Shown here: in pieces, positions 45,103 to 54,532 of the stretch
How the letters are laid out: each line of letters begins with the position of its first letter
Position numbering within the stretch: position 1 is the first letter of the stretch
Translations under genes and position numbers: made by a program
Notes under the pieces: model-generated
What the model was told of the DNA's origin: nothing
Seen by the model: the letters and a program-made list of their open reading frames with translations, nothing else
Database searches by the model: none
Source: Breoghania corrubedonensis
Lineage (GTDB): Bacteria; Pseudomonadota; Alphaproteobacteria; Rhizobiales; Stappiaceae
NCBI RefSeq assembly: GCF_003053845.1
Contig: NZ_QAYG01000014.1
Coordinates: 1-64,000 of the forward strand
Direction of reading: 5' to 3'
Length of the DNA stretch: 64,000 nt

Positions 45103-46086
45103 TCAAACCGTCAACACCACGGAGCCGCGAACCTTGCCTTCCTCTATGAGTCGGTGCGCTTCCGCGCATTCGTCCAGCAGCAATGTCCTGGCGACGCGGT
45201 GGGTCAGCCGCCCGGAGACGAGTGCGGCCTCGATATCGGCGATGGCCAACTCTCTCGCCTCCTCCGGCATGGCATACATGATGACCATGCGGATCGTCAG
45301 ATCGAGATACATCATGCGAAAGAACGGGAGCGTCGGTGTCGGAACCTGGGTGGAGGAATAGGTGGCGATGACGCCGCCGGTGCGGACGACCTCGAGCACC
45401 TTTTCCAGATTGGCGCCGAATTCGACGTCGATCACTCGATCGACCTTTCCCCCGCCGGTTGCGGCAAGCAGCGTCTGTGGCCAATCCTGTTGCCGATGAT
45501 TGACGACAAGCGCAGCCCCCGCCTCACGGCAGGCAGCCTCATCCTCGCCATTGCTGGCCGTGGCAATGATCCGCGCGCCTGCCTGGGAAGCCCACTGGAT
45601 GGCATAAAAGCCCACCCGGCCCGCGCCGCCCGTGATGAGGATCGTCCTGCCCGCGACGCTGCCATCGGCAAAGACGCACCGATGCGCCGTCATCGCCGGA
45701 ATCCCAAGGCATGCGCCGGCCTCGAAGCTCGTCTGGTCCGGCAAGCGCGGCGCATGTGCAGACGGCAGGGAAACATACTCCGCCGCCGTCCCGAAACGTC
45801 GCCCGTACTGGGCGTTGAACACCCACACGCGCTCACCGGTCCGATTCGGGGAAACGCCCTCGCCTACCGCTTCGATCACGCCCGCCCCGTCGCTGTGCGG
45901 GATCACGAAGCCCTCGTCCAGCAGGTTCGGGAAGGACGCCATCCGTTTCTTGACGTCGGACGGGTTGGGCGCGCTCGTGCGAAGGCGGACGAGCACCTCG
46001 CCCGCGGCAGGCTCCGGCTTTTCGCGCTCGCCATATCGCAGAACGTCACCCGCCTTGCCGAAGGTCTCGAACCAGACAGCTTTCAT
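45103..46086 (-). CDS. Zinc-independent quinone oxidoreductase-like MDR protein
   Basis: A 327-residue medium-chain dehydrogenase/reductase: MKAVWFETFGKAGDVLRYGE N-terminus as in QOR proteins, GEVLVRLRTSAPNPSDVKKR, GHSDGAGV-like HSDGAGVIEAVGEGV, and the NADPH motif ITGGAGRVGFYAIQWA. The catalytic zinc cysteine and histidine set is absent. ATG 46086 is used. It is the last gene of the carnitine operon, 11 bp after the SDR. Its substrate is not evident; a quinone or enone carbonyl is typical of the family. Confidence 0.87.
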   Translation of the reverse strand: MKAVWFETFGKAGDVLRYGEREKPEPAAGEVLVRLRTSAPNPSDVKKRMASFPNLLDEGFVIPHSDGAGVIEAVGEGVSPNRTGERVWVFNAQYGRRFGTAAEYVSLPSAHAPRLPDQTSFEAGACLGIPAMTAHRCVFADGSVAGRTILITGGAGRVGFYAIQWASQAGARIIATASNGEDEAACREAGAALVVNHRQQDWPQTLLAATGGGKVDRVIDVEFGANLEKVLEVVRTGGVIATYSSTQVPTPTLPFFRMMYLDLTIRMVIMYAMPEEARELAIADIEAALVSGRLTHRVARTLLLDECAEAHRLIEEGKVRGSVVLTV

Positions 46087-46097
46087 GATGCATTTCC

Positions 46098-46895
46098 TCA
46101 AAGGGGGACGGAAAGGGACTCGGTGTGCCCGTCGACGGCGACGATCTGACCGGAGACCAGTCGCGCCTCCTCGGAAGCGAGAAAGGCGCACATCCTGGCG
46201 ATATCGTCGGCGCTCACGAAGCTGCGCATGGATACCTGGCTTTCATAGATATGCCGGACCGCTTCCGGCGTCGTGCCCCGTTTTGCCGCATCGCGCGCGA
46301 TAACCCCCTCGATGCGCGGACCTTCGACGGAACCGGGGCAAATGGCGTTGACGCGGATGCCGAACGGACCGAGCTCCATGGCGAGCGTCTTCGTCAGTCC
46401 GACGATGGCCCATTTCGACGCCGCGTAGGGTGTGCGGTTCGGGTAGCCGAAAAGTGCGGCGGTCGATGCGATATTGAGGATAACGCCGCGTCCGGCGCGT
46501 TTCATCGCGGGCACGATTTCATGCAGGAAATAGAAAGTGCCGTTCACATTGACGTCGAGGGTGCGCCGCCAGTCATCGGGATCGATATCCTCCACCGGTC
46601 CGGTCATGCCGGCGATGCCCGCATTGTTGACCAGAAGCTCGATACGGCCTCCGGTCTTCTCCAACACCGCTGCCACCGCCGCCTTGGCGTTTTCCGGATC
46701 GGCGATGTTGCAAACCACGGCTTCGATACCGGGAAGATCTGCCTGAAAGCGACGAACCGCCTCCGGATCGGCATCGCATATGAAGACTTGCCACCCCCTC
46801 TCGTGTAGCAGAGCGGCGATCGCCCGGCCGATCCCGGAAGCCGCACCGGTTACAAGAGCGGCGGAGGGCGGACTTTCGTTCACAGCCTGAGCCAC
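46098..46895 (-). CDS. Short-chain dehydrogenase/reductase in the carnitine operon
   Basis: The SDR has TGAASGIGRA, ICDADPEA for NAD preference, NNAGIAGMTGP, and the catalytic YAASK. The conserved region starts close to the ORF's internal GTG codons. GTG 46895 is chosen because AAGGA lies seven bases upstream, giving 265 residues; GTG 46883 is an alternative. The much longer open frame upstream is antisense shadow of the ABC gene. A role in oxidising a hydroxylated carnitine-related compound is possible. Confidence 0.85.
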   Translation of the reverse strand: MAQAVNESPPSAALVTGAASGIGRAIAALLHERGWQVFICDADPEAVRRFQADLPGIEAVVCNIADPENAKAAVAAVLEKTGGRIELLVNNAGIAGMTGPVEDIDPDDWRRTLDVNVNGTFYFLHEIVPAMKRAGRGVILNIASTAALFGYPNRTPYAASKWAIVGLTKTLAMELGPFGIRVNAICPGSVEGPRIEGVIARDAAKRGTTPEAVRHIYESQVSMRSFVSADDIARMCAFLASEEARLVSGQIVAVDGHTESLSVPL

Positions 46896-46974
46896 GTAGC
46901 CATCCTTCTGTTCGAAAAGCGAAAAGAAGACCGGCGGCGGCGCGCCGCCGGCCTGTGTACGGTTGAGCGACGGG

Positions 46975-48651
46975 TCAGTCTGTGGCCGACATCTCCGGCG
47001 CGGCGCCTTCCGGGGCCTGGCAGGGCAAATGCGCCTCCAGCGCGGAAAGCGTATCTTCCAGCCAGCCGATGCGCATCTCCGGCACCGAGCGCAGCAGCAG
47101 CTCGGTATAATCGTCATAGGGCGGAGCAAGCACCTCCGCCTTGCCGCCGTAGCGCACGAGTTCCCCCTGGTACAGGACCGCGATGGTGTCCGCGACTTCG
47201 CGCACCGCGGCAATATCGTGGGTGATGAAGATGTAGGAGACGCCCTCGCGCTTCTGCAGATCGCGCAGCAGCTTCAGGATGCCCTTGGCGACCAGCGGAT
47301 CGAGCGCGCTCGTCACCTCGTCGCAGATGATCAGCTTCGGGCTTGCCGCAAGCGCCCGTGCGATGCACACGCGCTGCTTCTGGCCACCCGACAGTTCCGC
47401 TGGATAACGGTCGATGAATTCCTCACCAAGTTCGATCTTGTCGAGCAATTCGATGACACGCAGGCGCCGTTCCTTGCCCTTGTGCCCGAAATAGAATTCA
47501 AGCGGGCGACCGATGATGGTGCCCACCGTCTGGCGCGGATTCATGGCGACGTCGGCCATCTGGTAGATCATCTGCAATTCCTGCAGATCCTGTTTCGACC
47601 GCCCCTTGAGCGCGGGAGACAGCGTGCTCCCGTCGAAGATTACCTCGCCCGTATGCGGCGGCAGCAGGCCGGTGATCACGCGGGCCAGCGTGGATTTGCC
47701 CGAGCCGCTTTCACCGACGACCGCAAGTGTTGTTCCCGGCGGCACTTCCAGGTTGATGTCCTTGACCACGTCTTCCGCCAGCCCCCGGTAACGGGCACAG
47801 ACATTCCTGATCGTCAGGACCGGCTCGCCTTCGGGATGAATTTCGGGATCTTCGCCATTGGTGGCGCTGACCAGATCACGTGTGTATTGCTCGCGCGGAT
47901 TGTTGATGATCTGATCGCAGGTGCCGTATTCCACCATCTCCCCACCGCGCAGCACCATGATGTCGTCGGCGATCTGCGCGACCACCGCGAGATCGTGTGT
48001 GATGTAGATCGCGGCAACCTCGAAATCGCGAATTGCCCGCTTGATGGCGGAGAGCACGCCGAGCTGGGTCGTCACGTCGAGCGCCGTGGTCGGTTCGTCG
48101 AAGACCACCAGATCCGGCTTCGGGCACAAGGCCATGGCGGTCATTGCGCGCTGGAGCTGACCACCGGATACCTGATGCGGATACCGCTGGCCGAAGGTTT
48201 CCGAATCGGGCAGATCGAGCCGGCGAAAGAGATCGATGGCGCGTTCGATGGCTTCCGGCCGGCTCATGCGGCCATGCTCCAGCGTCGCCTCGATCACCTG
48301 TTCGATCAGTTTGCGCGATGGGTTGAATCCGGCGGCGGCCGATTGCGCGACATACGTCACCTGAGAACCGCGCACGCCGCGCAGCACGCGTGACGGCGCC
48401 CGGCGCAACTCCTGGCCATTGAGCCGGATCGATCCGCCGACAAGTTTCACTCCGCCGCGTCCATACCCCATGGCCGAAAGACCTATGGTGGACTTGCCCG
48501 CCCCCGATTCACCGATCAGACCGATGACCTTGCCCTTTTCGAGGCGCAGCGAAACGCCATCTACGATGGTGATGCGTTGCGGTCGTTCTCCCGGCGGATA
48601 GCTCGTTGCCTGGATCTTCAGATCCTCGATTTCGAGCAGCATCTCATCCAT
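46975..48651 (-). CDS. Dipeptide-type ABC transporter ATPase, fused DppD-DppF
   Basis: The 558-residue protein carries two complete ATPase units: Walker A GESGAGKST (about 45-53) with VSGGQLQRAMTA, and GESGSGKST (about 318) with [16 protein letters not shown]. This is the fused form of DppD and DppF found in several alphaproteobacterial peptide-type importers. It overlaps the DppC-like permease gene by 8 bp. It powers uptake by the binding protein and two permeases of the same operon. Confidence 0.92.
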   Translation of the reverse strand: MDEMLLEIEDLKIQATSYPPGERPQRITIVDGVSLRLEKGKVIGLIGESGAGKSTIGLSAMGYGRGGVKLVGGSIRLNGQELRRAPSRVLRGVRGSQVTYVAQSAAAGFNPSRKLIEQVIEATLEHGRMSRPEAIERAIDLFRRLDLPDSETFGQRYPHQVSGGQLQRAMTAMALCPKPDLVVFDEPTTALDVTTQLGVLSAIKRAIRDFEVAAIYITHDLAVVAQIADDIMVLRGGEMVEYGTCDQIINNPREQYTRDLVSATNGEDPEIHPEGEPVLTIRNVCARYRGLAEDVVKDINLEVPPGTTLAVVGESGSGKSTLARVITGLLPPHTGEVIFDGSTLSPALKGRSKQDLQELQMIYQMADVAMNPRQTVGTIIGRPLEFYFGHKGKERRLRVIELLDKIELGEEFIDRYPAELSGGQKQRVCIARALAASPKLIICDEVTSALDPLVAKGILKLLRDLQKREGVSYIFITHDIAAVREVADTIAVLYQGELVRYGGKAEVLAPPYDDYTELLLRSVPEMRIGWLEDTLSALEAHLPCQAPEGAAPEMSATD

Positions 48652-49462
48652 TGCGGCCTCCTTTCAGCGATGTGGTCCGCTCCAGGATCCAGTCGGCGAC
48701 GAGATTGACCGAGATGGCCAGAGCGGCAATCGCGACGGCCGGCAACAGAGCGGCGGGAATGCCGTACACGATGCCGTCCTTGTTCTCCTTCACGATCCCG
48801 CCCCAGTCGGCGTTGGGCGGCTGGATGCCGATGCCCAGGAACGACAGCGTGGAGATGAACAGGACCACGAAGATGAAGCGCATGCCCATTTCTGCAATCA
48901 GCGGCGACAGGGCGTTTGGCAGGATTTCGCGCACGATCACCCAGCGCAGCCCCTCGCCTCGAAGACGCGCGGCCTCGACAAAATCCATCACCGCCAGGTC
49001 GACAGCGACGGCACGCGAAAGCCGGTACATGCGGGTCGATTCCAGCAACCCGATCACCATGATCAGCACCGGCGTCGTCACCGGCATGACCGACAGCACG
49101 ACAAGCGCGAAGATCAGCGAGGGGATCGACATCACCAGATCGACGAACCGGGAGAGCAGAAGGTCGACCCAGCCCCCCACGACAGCCGCGAAAAGTCCGA
49201 AAGCGGCACCAACAGCAAAGGCCACCGCGGTCGCCACCAGCGCGACGAAAATGGTCGTTCGCCCGCCGAAGATCAGGCGCGAGAGCAGATCGCGGCCGAT
49301 ATTGTCGGTGCCGAGCCAATGGGCGGCCGACGCTGGCTCCCAGACATCACCGACGATCTCGCTCATGCCGTAGGGCGCGATCAGCGGGGCAAGGAGGGCT
49401 GTCAGGAAGAACGCCGCAGCGACGACAAGCCCGATGAGAGTTGGAAGCGGTGTGCGCCTCAT
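48644..49462 (-). CDS. Peptide-type ABC transporter permease, DppC-like
   Basis: A 272-residue permease with the DppC N-terminal segment (LIAPYGMSEIVGD, then HWLGTDNIGRDLLSRLIFGGRTT) and the coupling motif EAARLRGEGLRWVIVREILPNALSP. About six helices. It overlaps the DppB-like gene by 4 bp and the ATPase gene by 8 bp, so the set is tightly coupled. Confidence 0.92.
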   Translation of the reverse strand: MRRTPLPTLIGLVVAAAFFLTALLAPLIAPYGMSEIVGDVWEPASAAHWLGTDNIGRDLLSRLIFGGRTTIFVALVATAVAFAVGAAFGLFAAVVGGWVDLLLSRFVDLVMSIPSLIFALVVLSVMPVTTPVLIMVIGLLESTRMYRLSRAVAVDLAVMDFVEAARLRGEGLRWVIVREILPNALSPLIAEMGMRFIFVVLFISTLSFLGIGIQPPNADWGGIVKENKDGIVYGIPAALLPAVAIAALAISVNLVADWILERTTSLKGGRNG

Positions 49463-50418
49463 CTTGGGTGCCTCAACCTTGGATTGGCCAGGATGGAGAA
49501 GATGTCGGCCAGCATGTTGAGCGTGATGTAGACGGCGGCGAAGATGATGCCGCAGTCCTGCACCACCGGCACGTCGCGCTTTGCCACGTGATCGACCAGG
49601 TACTGCCCCATGCCGGGATAGACGAACACCACCTCCACCACGACGACACCCACCACCAGATAGGCCATATTCAGCATGACCACGTTGACGATGGGGGCGA
49701 CCGCATTCGGCATGGCATAGCGCCAGATGACCTTGAAGCGCCCGAGACCGTTGAGTTCGGCGGTTTCGATATAGGCCGACTGCATCACGTTGAGCAGCGC
49801 CGCGCGGGTCATCCGCATCATGTGCGCAAGCACCACCATCACCAGCACGATGACAGGGAGCGTGATCGCCTGAAACCTCTCCAGAACCGACATCGACGGA
49901 CTGATCATCGCCACCGACGGTGCCCAGCCAAGCTGTACGGCGAAATAGAACACCAGAATGTAGCTCAGCATGAATTCAGGCACGGAAATCGACGCAAGGG
50001 TGACGGCGGATATCAGCTTGTCGGGCCAGCGATTGCGATAAAGCACCGACACGAGGCCAAGGATGATCGCCAGCGGCACCGATATGATCGCCGCGGAGGC
50101 GGCAAGAAACAGCGTGTTGGCGAGGCGCCGGCCGATGGCGGTCGCGATGTCCTGCCCGTTTGTCAGCGACGTTCCCATATCGCCATGCAGGAGACCAACG
50201 AGCCAGGACACGTAACGCTGATAGACCGGCACGTTGAGACCCAGTTCCGCACGCAGGTTGGCCAGCGCCTCAGGCGTTGCGGACTGGCCGAGAATGGCCT
50301 GCGCGACATCGCCGGGTAGCAATTGCGTTCCGGCGAAAATCAACGCGGAGGAAAGAAAGATCAGCAGGAGGCCCAGCAATATACGCTGGGCCACCAGTGT
50401 CCATATGGAGGCGTTCAT
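49459..50418 (-). CDS. Peptide-type ABC transporter permease, DppB-like
   Basis: The 319-residue permease begins with WTLVAQRILLGLLLIFLSSALIFAG and has ELGLNVPVYQRYVSWL, GDMGTSLTNGQDI and the coupling motif TAELNGLGRFKVIWRYAMPNAVAP, diagnostic for DppB/OppB. It begins 9 bp after the binding-protein gene. Together with the DppC-like protein it forms the channel. Confidence 0.92.
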   Translation of the reverse strand: MNASIWTLVAQRILLGLLLIFLSSALIFAGTQLLPGDVAQAILGQSATPEALANLRAELGLNVPVYQRYVSWLVGLLHGDMGTSLTNGQDIATAIGRRLANTLFLAASAAIISVPLAIILGLVSVLYRNRWPDKLISAVTLASISVPEFMLSYILVFYFAVQLGWAPSVAMISPSMSVLERFQAITLPVIVLVMVVLAHMMRMTRAALLNVMQSAYIETAELNGLGRFKVIWRYAMPNAVAPIVNVVMLNMAYLVVGVVVVEVVFVYPGMGQYLVDHVAKRDVPVVQDCGIIFAAVYITLNMLADIFSILANPRLRHPR

Positions 50419-50427
50419 GCGCCGCCC

Positions 50428-52014
50428 TCAACCGAACCAGCACTTGACCGGCACCAGCCCATTCATGAGCTGAAGGACACCATTCTTCTCCCAGCCCTGA
50501 ACCTTATCCGATACGCCTTCGATGAAGTCGTTGAACATCGGGCAGATGAGGCCGCCCTCGTCACGCACCAGATAGGCCATCTCGCTGTAGAGCTTCTTGC
50601 GCTTGTCCTGGTCCAGCTCGCCCTTGGCCTGGAACAGCATCTTGTCGAATTTTTCGTTCTTGAAATGCGTGTCGTTCCAGTCGGCGCTCGACAGGTACGC
50701 GGTCGAATACATCTGGTCCTGAACCGGCCGGCCATCCCAGTAGGAGGCACAGAACGGCTTCTTGTTCCACACGTCCGACCAGTAGCCGTCATCCGGTTCG
50801 CGCTTGATCTGAAGCGGAATGCCGGCCGCCTTGGCGCTCTGCTGGAAGAGCTGGGCGGCATCGATGGCGCCGGGGAAGGCGGCGTCGGCGACGCGCAGCA
50901 CGATCGGGCTGCCGTCATGTCCCGACTTCTTGTAAAGCTCAGCCGCCTTTTCCGGATCATAGGTGCGCTGCGGGATGCTCTCATCGAACAGCGGATAGGT
51001 CTTGTTGATCGGGAAGTCATTGCCGACAGAGCCGTAGCCGCGCAGGATCTTGTCCACCATCTCCTCGCGGTTGACGGCGTATTTCAGCGCGTTGCGCAGC
51101 TCGCGAGACTCGAACGGTGCGGCATCGCACTGCATGATGAAGACGTAGTGGCCGCGGCCGGCGACATGCTCGACCGAGATGCCCGGCGCCCGCGCGAGCA
51201 GACCGGCGACCTTGGGCGAGACGCGGTTGACGATATGAACCTGCCCCGACTGAAGCGTGGAATTGCGCGCGGTATCGTCATTGATCACCGCCATCTCGAT
51301 CGTCTCGAAATGACCACGCTCGGCATCCCAGTAGTTCGGGTTGCGCTCGAAGGCGTAGCGCACCCCGGCCTCATGATCGACAAGCTTGTAGGCGTTGGTG
51401 CCGATGGCTGCGGTGGGATCTTCACGACCGCCGCCCGGCTGGATCATCAGGTGGAAGTCCGACATCAGGTAGGGCAGATCGGCGTTCGCGTCCTTGAGCG
51501 TGACGATCACCTCGTCACCATCGACCTTGATCGCGTCGATACCGCGCATGACACCCAGCGCGCCCGACTTGGAATCCGCATCCGAATGGCGCAGCAGCGT
51601 CTCGCGCACGTCGTCGGCGCTCAGCGTCTTGCCGTTGTGAAACTCCACCCCCTTGCGGATCTTGAAGGTCCAGGTCTTCGCGTCCTTGGAGGAGCCGAAG
51701 GATTCCGCCAGTCGCGGCAACAGCGTACCATCGGGATTGACCTCCAGCAGCGCCTCGCCCCAGGTGCGCTGGACCTGAAAGGTGACCGTGTTGGCGGCCA
51801 GAGCCGGATCAAGGGAATCCGTGCTCTGCCCGGCAGCAAGGCCCATCTTCAGTGTCCCGCCCTTGACCGGACCAGCCGCCTGAACGGCGCGGCCCAGCAG
51901 GGAATTGGCGGCCACGGCACCGAAACCCAGCGCTGAGGCTCGCCCCAGGAACGCACGGCGAGAAAGTCGGCCGGAAGCAGCGTATTCGGCCAGATGTTTG
52001 ATATAGTTATTCAT
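50428..52014 (-). CDS. Peptide/nickel-type ABC substrate-binding protein in the carnitine operon
   Basis: The 528-residue cluster-C binding protein (DppA/OppA fold) has a twin-arginine signal (RLSRRAFLGRASALGFGAVA) and family features GGTLKMGLAAGQSTDSLDP, WTFKIRKGVEFHNGKTLSADDV and AFERNPNYWDAE. Binding proteins of this class take up peptides, but also opines, nickel chelates and quaternary compounds. Its place after the L-carnitine dehydrogenase gene suggests carnitine, acylcarnitine or a carnitine conjugate as ligand. That is inference; carnitine importers known elsewhere use the ProX/CaiX type. Confidence 0.88.
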   Translation of the reverse strand: MNNYIKHLAEYAASGRLSRRAFLGRASALGFGAVAANSLLGRAVQAAGPVKGGTLKMGLAAGQSTDSLDPALAANTVTFQVQRTWGEALLEVNPDGTLLPRLAESFGSSKDAKTWTFKIRKGVEFHNGKTLSADDVRETLLRHSDADSKSGALGVMRGIDAIKVDGDEVIVTLKDANADLPYLMSDFHLMIQPGGGREDPTAAIGTNAYKLVDHEAGVRYAFERNPNYWDAERGHFETIEMAVINDDTARNSTLQSGQVHIVNRVSPKVAGLLARAPGISVEHVAGRGHYVFIMQCDAAPFESRELRNALKYAVNREEMVDKILRGYGSVGNDFPINKTYPLFDESIPQRTYDPEKAAELYKKSGHDGSPIVLRVADAAFPGAIDAAQLFQQSAKAAGIPLQIKREPDDGYWSDVWNKKPFCASYWDGRPVQDQMYSTAYLSSADWNDTHFKNEKFDKMLFQAKGELDQDKRKKLYSEMAYLVRDEGGLICPMFNDFIEGVSDKVQGWEKNGVLQLMNGLVPVKCWFG

Positions 52015-52127
52015 TCTGTGTCCCGTATTGTTCTGGGTTGATCCGCAATTGAGGTGGCTCGCTGTCCTCGAAACGCGCGGAATGACAATCGATGGACGAG
52101 CCAGGCATGGTTCGTGCGCCCGGGCTG

Positions 52128-53612
52128 TTACCCCTCCCCGGACATGGCTCGAACCGAAGGCGGCGGCGCGATGTCCGCCTTGCGTTCGCCGACGAAGCGG
52201 CCGCTCCCCTCTGCCTTGAGGCCGGCATGTTCGACAGCATAGCCCGAGAGCTTTTGCGCCACCGCAAGCTCCGGCAGGCAGGTCGCCCGTGTATTCAGGT
52301 TCATGTGCAAAAGGAGGGTCTCCACTGTGGCGGCAAGTTCGCCGTCACCACGGTGGAGTCGATGGAAGAGATGCATCTTCTTGCCCTGACCGGTCAGGAC
52401 CTGGGTGGTCACCGTCAGCATGTCGCCTGAATGCACCTCGTTGAGATGACGCACGTGGCTCTCAACGGTAAAATAGCTGAGCCCCCCCGCGATGTAATCG
52501 CTGTCGGCACCGATGAGTTCCATGAACCCGTCCGTCGCCTTGGACCCCGCCTCCAGATAAAAAGTCTCGTTCATGTGACCGTTGTAATCGGTCCAGGTGG
52601 AAGGCACGCGCCGCCGCGCGGTGACCGGCAGACCCTCGAGCATACTCTCGAGCGGAAACATCTTCTCGTGTTCGCCGATCACCTTGCCCGCCGCATCGCC
52701 GTTCACCCTCAAGGCGCGCAGGATCGCCACGAGATTGTCATCGCGGCGGCGTTCCAGCTGACGGATCGGCAGGTCGCCCGATTGGACATCGGACTGACCG
52801 GAGATGAGGTCCACCAACGCGTCGTCATAGTCGGGCACATCGGTCAGTTTCGTCCAGGGCCAGGCGAGAGCCGGACCGAACTGGGCGAGGAAATGCTTCA
52901 TGCCCGCCTCGCCGCCAGCGATCCGGTAGGTCTCGAAGAGCCCCATCTGCGCGAAGCGCAAGCCGAAGCCCATGCGGATCGCCTCGTCGATGTCTTTCGT
53001 GGAGGCGATGCCATCCTTTACGAGCCAGAGGCTCTCGCGCCATATCGCCTCCAGAAGGCGGTCGGCGATATGGGCGTCGATCTCCTTGCGAACGATCAAA
53101 GGATACATGCCGATTTCTTGCAGAATATCGGCGGCCCTTGCGCAAGCCCCCGCCGCACCGACAAGCTCGACCAGAGGCAGCAGGTAAACAGGATTGAACG
53201 GATGCGCGACGATGGCGCCCGCGCCTCGTGAATTGAGTTCGCTTGGCTTGAAGCCCGAGGTGGACGATCCGATCACAGCGTTTTCCGGAGCGGCGGCGGC
53301 GATTGCGGCATGCACGGAATGCTTCAACTCCAGCCGTTCCGGGACGCTTTCCTGTACCCACTCTGCACCGCTGACGGCGTCTTCCAACGTGTCACAAAAC
53401 CTCAAGAGCCCTTCCTCGGGCAGCGCACGGTCGTAGATGGCGGGCAGCGCGCGGCGTGCGTTGTCGAGAACTTCACCGATCTGTCGCGGGGCTTGCGGTG
53501 CGGGATCGTAGACGGCGACGTCGAAACCATTGAGCAGGAAACGCGCAGCCCAACCGCCACCGATGACGCCGCCACCGATGATGGCGACCTTGCGGGGCTT
53601 AGGGTCTCCCAT
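52128..53612 (-). CDS. lcdH: L-carnitine 3-dehydrogenase fused to a thioesterase domain
   Basis: A 494-residue fusion. Residues 1 to about 320 are a 3-hydroxyacyl-CoA dehydrogenase-like carnitine dehydrogenase: NAD motif IIGGGVIGGGWAARF, GSSTSGFKPSEL, AHPFNPVYLLPLVELVG, EAIWRESLWLVKDGIAST. Residues about 345-480 form a hotdog thioesterase (TWTDYNGHMNETFYLEAGSKA). The first part oxidises L-carnitine to 3-dehydrocarnitine; the second probably hydrolyses betainyl-CoA to glycine betaine. Its start overlaps the BKACE stop, so the enzymes are coupled. Confidence 0.91.
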   Translation of the reverse strand: MGDPKPRKVAIIGGGVIGGGWAARFLLNGFDVAVYDPAPQAPRQIGEVLDNARRALPAIYDRALPEEGLLRFCDTLEDAVSGAEWVQESVPERLELKHSVHAAIAAAAPENAVIGSSTSGFKPSELNSRGAGAIVAHPFNPVYLLPLVELVGAAGACARAADILQEIGMYPLIVRKEIDAHIADRLLEAIWRESLWLVKDGIASTKDIDEAIRMGFGLRFAQMGLFETYRIAGGEAGMKHFLAQFGPALAWPWTKLTDVPDYDDALVDLISGQSDVQSGDLPIRQLERRRDDNLVAILRALRVNGDAAGKVIGEHEKMFPLESMLEGLPVTARRRVPSTWTDYNGHMNETFYLEAGSKATDGFMELIGADSDYIAGGLSYFTVESHVRHLNEVHSGDMLTVTTQVLTGQGKKMHLFHRLHRGDGELAATVETLLLHMNLNTRATCLPELAVAQKLSGYAVEHAGLKAEGSGRFVGERKADIAPPPSVRAMSGEG

Positions 53613-54532
53613 CAGCCCCGCCCCTTCGGTGCGCGCTTGGCGAGACCCAACTGCTCACGCACCGCCTGCGGCCCGATGACCCGCGCGCCCATGTTTTCCG
53701 CGATCGTAACCGCCTTTTCCACGAGCTGCGCGTTGGTGGCGAGCACGCCCTTCTCCAGATAGAGATTGTCCTCCAGACCCACCCGGATGTTACCGCCGGC
53801 GAGAATGGCGGCCGCCGCATAGGGCATCTGATCGCGCCCGAGGCTGAAGGCCGACCAGTGCCAATTATCCGGTACATTGTTGACCATCGCCATGAAGGTG
53901 TTGAGATCGTTTGGCGCCCCCCAGGGAACACCCATGCAGAACTGCACAAGCGCCGGCGCCTTCAGGACCCCGTCCTTGACCAGTTGGGTGGCGTACCAGA
54001 GATGGCCTGTGTCGAAGGCCTCGATCTCCGGCAGCACGCCGAGTTCGCTCATCATGGACCCCATGGCCGTCAGCATGCCGGGCGTGTTCGTCATGACGTA
54101 GTCGGCTTCGGCGAAATTCATCGTACCGCAATCAAGCGTGGCGATTTCCGGCAGGCATTCCGCGATGTGGGCGATACGTTCGGGTGCCCCCGCCATGTCG
54201 GTGCCAACCGGGTTGAGCGGCAACGGCGTCTCAGCGGACCCGAAGGTGATGTCGCCGCCCATGCCCGCGGTCAGGTTGAGGACGACATCGACCTCGGCAT
54301 CGCGAATGCGGTCGGTGACTTCGCGATAAAGGCTGCGAAGTCTGGACGGCGCTCCGGTTTGAGGGTCACGCACATGGCAATGAACGATGGCAGCCCCCGC
54401 CTTCGCCGCATCGATTGCGCTTTCCGCAATCTGCTGCGGCGAGCGCGGCACGTGCGACGAGCGGTCCTGAGTGCCTCCCGAGCCGGTCACGGCACAGGTA
54501 ATGAAGACATTCCGGTTCATTGTCAGCGGCAT
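53612..54532 (-). CDS. BKACE family (DUF849) dehydrocarnitine-cleavage enzyme
   Basis: This 306-residue beta-keto acid cleavage enzyme has the zinc-binding IVHCHVRD, LNLTAGMGGD, LDCGTMNF, FCMGVPWGAPND and the RVGLEDNLYLEKG segment. The family condenses a beta-keto acid with acetyl-CoA to release acetoacetate and a new acyl-CoA. With dehydrocarnitine the products are betainyl-CoA and acetoacetate, which fits the adjacent dehydrogenase-thioesterase. ATG 54532 is used (GGAG six bases upstream), not the later ATG 54520. It leads the long minus-strand carnitine operon. Confidence 0.9.
   Translation of the reverse strand: MPLTMNRNVFITCAVTGSGGTQDRSSHVPRSPQQIAESAIDAAKAGAAIVHCHVRDPQTGAPSRLRSLYREVTDRIRDAEVDVVLNLTAGMGGDITFGSAETPLPLNPVGTDMAGAPERIAHIAECLPEIATLDCGTMNFAEADYVMTNTPGMLTAMGSMMSELGVLPEIEAFDTGHLWYATQLVKDGVLKAPALVQFCMGVPWGAPNDLNTFMAMVNNVPDNWHWSAFSLGRDQMPYAAAAILAGGNIRVGLEDNLYLEKGVLATNAQLVEKAVTIAENMGARVIGPQAVREQLGLAKRAPKGRG

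Noticed and set aside
47806-47818. CCTGATCGTCAGG, resembling the CCTGAC-N4-GTCAGG operator
   Set aside because: The spacer between half-sites is too short and it lies inside the fused ABC ATPase coding sequence.
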